Position numbers and translations under genes: made by a program
Assembly (NCBI GenBank): GCA_929200335.1
Contig: CAKMZG010000038.1
Coordinates: forward strand, 6,802-16,316
DNA from: an uncultured Alphaproteobacteria bacterium
Lineage (GTDB): Bacteria > Pseudomonadota > Alphaproteobacteria > Rhizobiales > Rhizobiaceae
Direction of reading: 5' to 3'
DNA: 9,515 bases
In this document: positions 6,241 to 9,515 of the stretch, in pieces
Position numbering within the stretch: the stretch's first letter is position 1
Layout of the letters: every line of letters starts with the position of its first letter
Notes under the pieces: generated by a model
The model's database searches: none
What the model was told of the DNA's origin: nothing
Seen by the model: only the letters and a program-made list of their open reading frames with translations

Positions 6241-7404
6241 ATGTTTAATCATGCTATGCGGTTTGACCTTGGTGAGGATGTAAATGCATTACGAGATATG
6301 GTTCATCGATGGGCTCAGGAACGCGTAAAGCCTCTAGCTCAAGCAGTTGATGAAAACAATGAATTTCCCCATGAATTATGGCAAGAAATGGGTGAACTTG
6401 GCCTTTTAGGTATCACGGTTTCAGAACAGCATGGTGGTTCTGATATGGGCTATTTAGCCCACACGGTGGCAGTTGAAGAAATTGCAAGAGCCAGTGCATC
6501 TGTTGCACTTTCTTATGGTGCGCATTCCAATCTTTGCGTTAATCAAATTAATCTCAACGCTAATGATGAGCAAAAGGCTCAATATCTTCCTAAATTAATT
6601 TCTGGCGAAAGTGTTGGTGCGCTTGCTATGTCGGAAGCAGGTGCAGGTTCTGATGTCGTTGGTATGAAATTAAATGCGGTTAAAGGAAATGGCTATTATA
6701 AATTAAATGGTACAAAATTTTGGATTACCAATGGTGGTGAAGCAAATACATTAGTGGTTTATGCTAAGACGGATATGGATGCGGGTAGCAAAGGCATTAC
6801 AGCATTTCTAATCGAGAAAGAAATGGAAGGCTTTAGTCAATCTAAACATTTTGATAAATTGGGGATGCGTGGCTCTAATACTGTTGAATTAATTTTTGAA
6901 GATGTGGAAGTGCCTTTTGAAAATATTTTGGGAGAAGAGGGTAAAGGCGTTCGTGTCCTCATGTCGGGTCTTGATTATGAACGTGTAGTACTATCTGGTA
7001 TTGGTACGGGCATTATGGCCGCTTGTATGGATGAAATTATGCCCTATATGAAAGAGCGTAAACAATTTGGCCAAAGCATTGGTGATTTTCAACTAATGCA
7101 AGGTAAAATGGCAGATATCTATACCAAGCTTAATACGGCGCGTGCTTATGTTTATGAAGTGGCAAAAGCTTGCGATCGCGGTGAGGTGACCCGTCAAGAT
7201 GCTGCCGCATGCGTACTTTATGCCTCAGAGGAGGCCATGGTGGTTGCTCATCAAGCGGTGCAAGCTATGGGTGGTGCTGGTTTTATGAATGAAAGTCCTG
7301 TTAGCCGTATTTTCCGTGATGCTAAACTTATGGAAATTGGCGCTGGTACTTCAGAAATTCGCCGTATGCTAATTGGTCGTGAACTCATGGCGGCAATGTC
7401 ATAA
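6241..7404 (+). CDS. ivd: Isovaleryl-CoA dehydrogenase (acyl-CoA dehydrogenase family)
   Basis: FAD enzyme of leucine degradation (also called liuA) that oxidises isovaleryl-CoA to 3-methylcrotonyl-CoA and passes electrons to electron transfer flavoprotein. It has 387 residues, typical for the family. The N-terminal helical domain is followed by the flavin and substrate segments AMSEAGAGSDVVGMKLNA (129-146) and KFWITNGG (159-166). The C-terminal domain carries KERKQFGQSI (271-280) and AVQAMGGAGF (339-348). The subfamily call rests on the catalytic base. E247 in GLDYERVVLSG sits at the position used by isovaleryl-CoA dehydrogenases. The site used by medium- and short-chain enzymes (Glu in YEGTSQI) is A368 in GAGTSEI. 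Both positions agree. The gene starts after a strong GGGAGG site, and its TAA overlaps the next ATG by one base. The mccBA genes behind it support the role. Confidence 0.94.
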   Translation: MFNHAMRFDLGEDVNALRDMVHRWAQERVKPLAQAVDENNEFPHELWQEMGELGLLGITVSEQHGGSDMGYLAHTVAVEEIARASASVALSYGAHSNLCVNQINLNANDEQKAQYLPKLISGESVGALAMSEAGAGSDVVGMKLNAVKGNGYYKLNGTKFWITNGGEANTLVVYAKTDMDAGSKGITAFLIEKEMEGFSQSKHFDKLGMRGSNTVELIFEDVEVPFENILGEEGKGVRVLMSGLDYERVVLSGIGTGIMAACMDEIMPYMKERKQFGQSIGDFQLMQGKMADIYTKLNTARAYVYEVAKACDRGEVTRQDAAACVLYASEEAMVVAHQAVQAMGGAGFMNESPVSRIFRDAKLMEIGAGTSEIRRMLIGRELMAAMS

Positions 7405-9011
7405 TGGCGGTCTTAAGTTCATCAATTTCACCACAATCTGAAACCTTTAAACAAAATCTTGAAGCACATCAGGAGATGTTGGATTGCATCAAGGTTGCAG
7501 AACAAGAGGCAAGACAGGGTGGTGGTAAAAAATCTCAAACGCGCCATTTATCTCGTGGTAAAATTTTACCCCGTGATCGTGTTGCACGTCTGCTAGATGC
7601 AGGCTCACCTTTTTTAGAAGTAGCAACTTTTGCAGCCCATGGGCTTTATAATGATGCTTGCCCATCTGCTGGAATGATAGCAGGCATCGGGCGAGTTTCT
7701 GGCCGTGAGGTGATGATTGTTTGCAATGATGCAACGGTAAAAGGCGGCACTTATTTTCCCATGAGTGTGAAAAAGCATTTGCGCGCCCAAGAGATTGCAG
7801 AACAAAATCATTTGCCTTGTATTTATCTTGTGGATTCTGGTGGTGCCAACCTGCCTAGCCAAGATGAGGTTTTTCCTGATCGTGATCATTTTGGGCGAAT
7901 ATTTTATAATCAGGCAAATATGTCTGCAAAAGGTATTCCACAGATTGCTGTTGTTATGGGCTCTTGTACTGCGGGTGGTGCTTATGTGCCTGCCATGTCA
8001 GATATTTCTATAATTGTAAAAGAGCAGGGCACTATTTTTTTAGCAGGCCCGCCTTTGGTAAAAGCTGCAACGGGCGAGGTGGTAAGCGCTGAGGACTTGG
8101 GTGGTGGTGATGTGCATACACGCCTTTCTGGGGTTGCTGATTATTTGGCAGATGATGATGTCCATGCGCTTGCTATCACGCGCGATGTGGTAAAAAATCT
8201 AAACTATAAAAAGACTAATGATTTAGAGTTACAGTCCATTGAAGCACCGCTCTATGATCCCGATGAAATTTTAGGCGTAGTACCAACGGATTTAAAAACA
8301 CCTTATGATATTCGCGAAGTGATTGCCCGCACGGTTGATGGATCCCGTTTTGATGAATTCAAGGCACGCTATGGCACAACGTTGGTTTGCGGTTTTGCTC
8401 ATATTATGGGAATGCCTGTTGGTATTATTGCCAATAATGGGGTGTTGTTTTCTGAAAGCGCGCTTAAGGGCGCGCATTTTGTTGAGCTTTGTTCACAACG
8501 CAAAACACCACTTGTATTTTTACAAAATATTACTGGCTTTATGGTCGGGCAAAAATATGAATCTGAAGGCATTGCAAAAAATGGTGCTAAGCTGGTGACG
8601 GCCGTTGCAACGACATCAGTGCCAAAAATTACGATGTTGGTTGGTGGCTCTTTTGGAGCAGGTAATTATGGCATGTGTGGACGTTCTTATTCGCCACGGT
8701 TTTTATGGACATGGCCAAATTCACGCATATCTGTTATGGGTGGCGAGCAAGCCGCAGGTGTTTTGGCAACTGTTAAACGTGATGCCTTAGAGCGTAATGG
8801 TGAGGTTTGGTCTGAAGAAGATGAAGCGGTATTTAAGCAACCAACCATCGATATGTTTGAACATCAAAGTCATCCGCTTTATGCCTCTGCACGGCTCTGG
8901 GATGATGGTATTATTGACCCACGAAAAACCCGTGAAGTCTTGGCATTGAGCATTGCTACTAGCCTTAACGCGCCAATCGCTGATACGCGTTTTGGCCTCT
9001 TTAGAATGTGA
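7404..9011 (+). CDS. mccB: Methylcrotonyl-CoA carboxylase beta subunit (carboxyltransferase)
   Basis: Carboxyltransferase subunit (liuB) that moves the carboxyl group from carboxybiotin onto 3-methylcrotonyl-CoA to give 3-methylglutaconyl-CoA. The 535 residues match the usual length of bacterial MccB. The N-terminal crotonase-like half has YLVDSGGANLPSQDEVFPD (141-159) and the oxyanion region GSCTAGGAYVPAMSD (186-200). The C-terminal half has NITGFMVGQKYE (375-386), GGSFGAGNYGMCGR (414-427) and FLWTWPNSRISVMGGEQAAG (433-452). The last segment, with WPN, distinguishes methylcrotonyl-CoA from propionyl- or acetyl-CoA carboxylase subunits. The start overlaps the ivd stop (ATAATG) and has only a weak GGCGG upstream, so it probably relies on coupling to ivd. 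It is followed 7 bases later by the biotin-carboxylase subunit. Confidence 0.94.
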   Translation: MAVLSSSISPQSETFKQNLEAHQEMLDCIKVAEQEARQGGGKKSQTRHLSRGKILPRDRVARLLDAGSPFLEVATFAAHGLYNDACPSAGMIAGIGRVSGREVMIVCNDATVKGGTYFPMSVKKHLRAQEIAEQNHLPCIYLVDSGGANLPSQDEVFPDRDHFGRIFYNQANMSAKGIPQIAVVMGSCTAGGAYVPAMSDISIIVKEQGTIFLAGPPLVKAATGEVVSAEDLGGGDVHTRLSGVADYLADDDVHALAITRDVVKNLNYKKTNDLELQSIEAPLYDPDEILGVVPTDLKTPYDIREVIARTVDGSRFDEFKARYGTTLVCGFAHIMGMPVGIIANNGVLFSESALKGAHFVELCSQRKTPLVFLQNITGFMVGQKYESEGIAKNGAKLVTAVATTSVPKITMLVGGSFGAGNYGMCGRSYSPRFLWTWPNSRISVMGGEQAAGVLATVKRDALERNGEVWSEEDEAVFKQPTIDMFEHQSHPLYASARLWDDGIIDPRKTREVLALSIATSLNAPIADTRFGLFRM

Positions 9012-9018
9012 GGCAAAG

Positions 9019-9515
9019 ATGTTTAGTAAAATATTGATCGCAAATCGTGGTGAAATCGTTTGTCGTATTATAAAATCTGCTAAACGCTTGGGCATTCTAA
9101 CGGTGGCTATTTATTCCGATGCGGATGTTAATTCAAAGCATGTTGAAATGGCTGATGAGGCTGTTCATATTGGCGGTTCAGCTGTTAGTGAAAGCTATTT
9201 AAAAGGTGATAAAATTATAGAGGTCGCCTTAGATAGAGGGGCAAAGGCTATTCATCCAGGTTATGGGTTTTTATCCGAAAATCCTGAGTTTGTAAAAGCG
9301 ATTGAAGCGGCTGGTTTAACATTCATAGGTCCCTCCAGCTATTCCATCGAGGCTATGGGGTTAAAAGATGCTGCAAAGGCATTGATGGTGGAAGCGGGCG
9401 TTCCTGTTGTGCCGGGTTATCATGGTAGCAATCAAGAGCCTGATTTTTTAAGCGAAGAAGCGGATAAAATTGGCTATCCTGTTTTAATTAAAGCCCGTGC
9501 GGGTGGTGGCGGTAA
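9019..9515 (+). CDS. mccA: Methylcrotonyl-CoA carboxylase alpha subunit (biotin carboxylase), 3' end cut by window edge
   Basis: ATP-dependent biotin carboxylase and biotin carrier subunit (liuD), partner of the preceding MccB. Only the first 165 codons of an expected roughly 650-670 are in the window. The start MFSKILIANRGEIVCRIIKSAKRLGI is the standard biotin-carboxylase N-terminus (KILIANRGEIA type). It is followed by VAIYSDADVNSKHVEMADEAVHIG, AIHPGYGFLSENPEF, FIGPSSYSIEAMGLKDAAK and, at the cut, the ATP-grasp glycine loop KARAGGGG. The ATG at 9019 has GAGG (9010-9013) as ribosome binding site, overlapping the mccB stop. Propionyl- and acetyl-CoA carboxylase alpha subunits share this domain, so the methylcrotonyl assignment comes from the adjacent ivd and mccB. 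Confidence 0.92.
   Translation, partial: MFSKILIANRGEIVCRIIKSAKRLGILTVAIYSDADVNSKHVEMADEAVHIGGSAVSESYLKGDKIIEVALDRGAKAIHPGYGFLSENPEFVKAIEAAGLTFIGPSSYSIEAMGLKDAAKALMVEAGVPVVPGYHGSNQEPDFLSEEADKIGYPVLIKARAGGGG

Noticed and set aside
193..9095. Minus-strand and alternative-frame open frames (for example 2545-2802, 5817-6176 and 8787-9095 on the minus strand)
   Set aside because: Each lies over a well-supported gene or its edge, lacks a recognisable domain, and looks like the out-of-frame shadow of conserved coding sequence.
1..9515. Novel defence system, mobile element, CRISPR array, tRNA or phage genes
   Set aside because: All coding space is taken by recognisable metabolic and transport genes. 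I found no regularly spaced repeats, terminal inverted repeats, transposase or integrase motifs, or tRNA-like cloverleaf in the gaps.

Overview
This is an AT-rich bacterial window (apparently near 40% G+C by eye, not computed). It is densely packed with genes, all on the + strand. They fall into three blocks: a 3' block of two metabolic genes, a complete five-gene branched-chain-amino-acid-type (HAAT/Liv) ABC importer, and the start of a leucine-degradation (liu/mcc) operon. The gene set, the ivd-mccB-mccA order and the Liv cluster architecture fit a proteobacterium. A low-GC alphaproteobacterium is my best guess, but the sequence alone does not settle this. I see no tRNA, rRNA, CRISPR, insertion sequence, integrase or phage gene.

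Layout. Positions 1-918 hold a malate dehydrogenase of the LDH-like type, cut by the window edge and missing only its first few codons. It is followed 3 bases later by a small Rid/YjgF-family protein (922-1326) that lacks the arginine needed for imine deaminase activity. The gap at 1327-1479 contains three inverted repeats and a strong ribosome binding site. Next comes the importer: a secreted periplasmic binding protein (1480-2787), a GC-rich hairpin (2807-2830), then permeases livH and livM and ATPases livG and livF (2863-6138). These four are overlapping or nearly so. After a 102-base gap with a further dyad, the catabolic operon starts with isovaleryl-CoA dehydrogenase (6241-7404). It continues with the methylcrotonyl-CoA carboxylase carboxyltransferase subunit (7404-9011) and the biotin-carboxylase subunit (9019 to the window end, truncated).

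How they may work together. Leucine is transaminated and oxidatively decarboxylated elsewhere to isovaleryl-CoA. Ivd oxidises this to 3-methylcrotonyl-CoA, and the MccA/MccB complex carboxylates it to 3-methylglutaconyl-CoA. A hydratase and HMG-CoA lyase, expected downstream of the window, would finish the route to acetoacetate and acetyl-CoA. A HAAT importer immediately upstream would fit leucine or a related branched compound as the imported substrate. However, the binding protein is longer than LivJ/LivK and looks divergent, so the ligand is open. Malate dehydrogenase would serve the TCA cycle that consumes the acetyl-CoA. The window reads mostly as ordinary catabolic chromosome. The points most worth a second look are the repeat-rich leader before the binding protein gene, the binding protein's ligand, and the arginine-less Rid protein.
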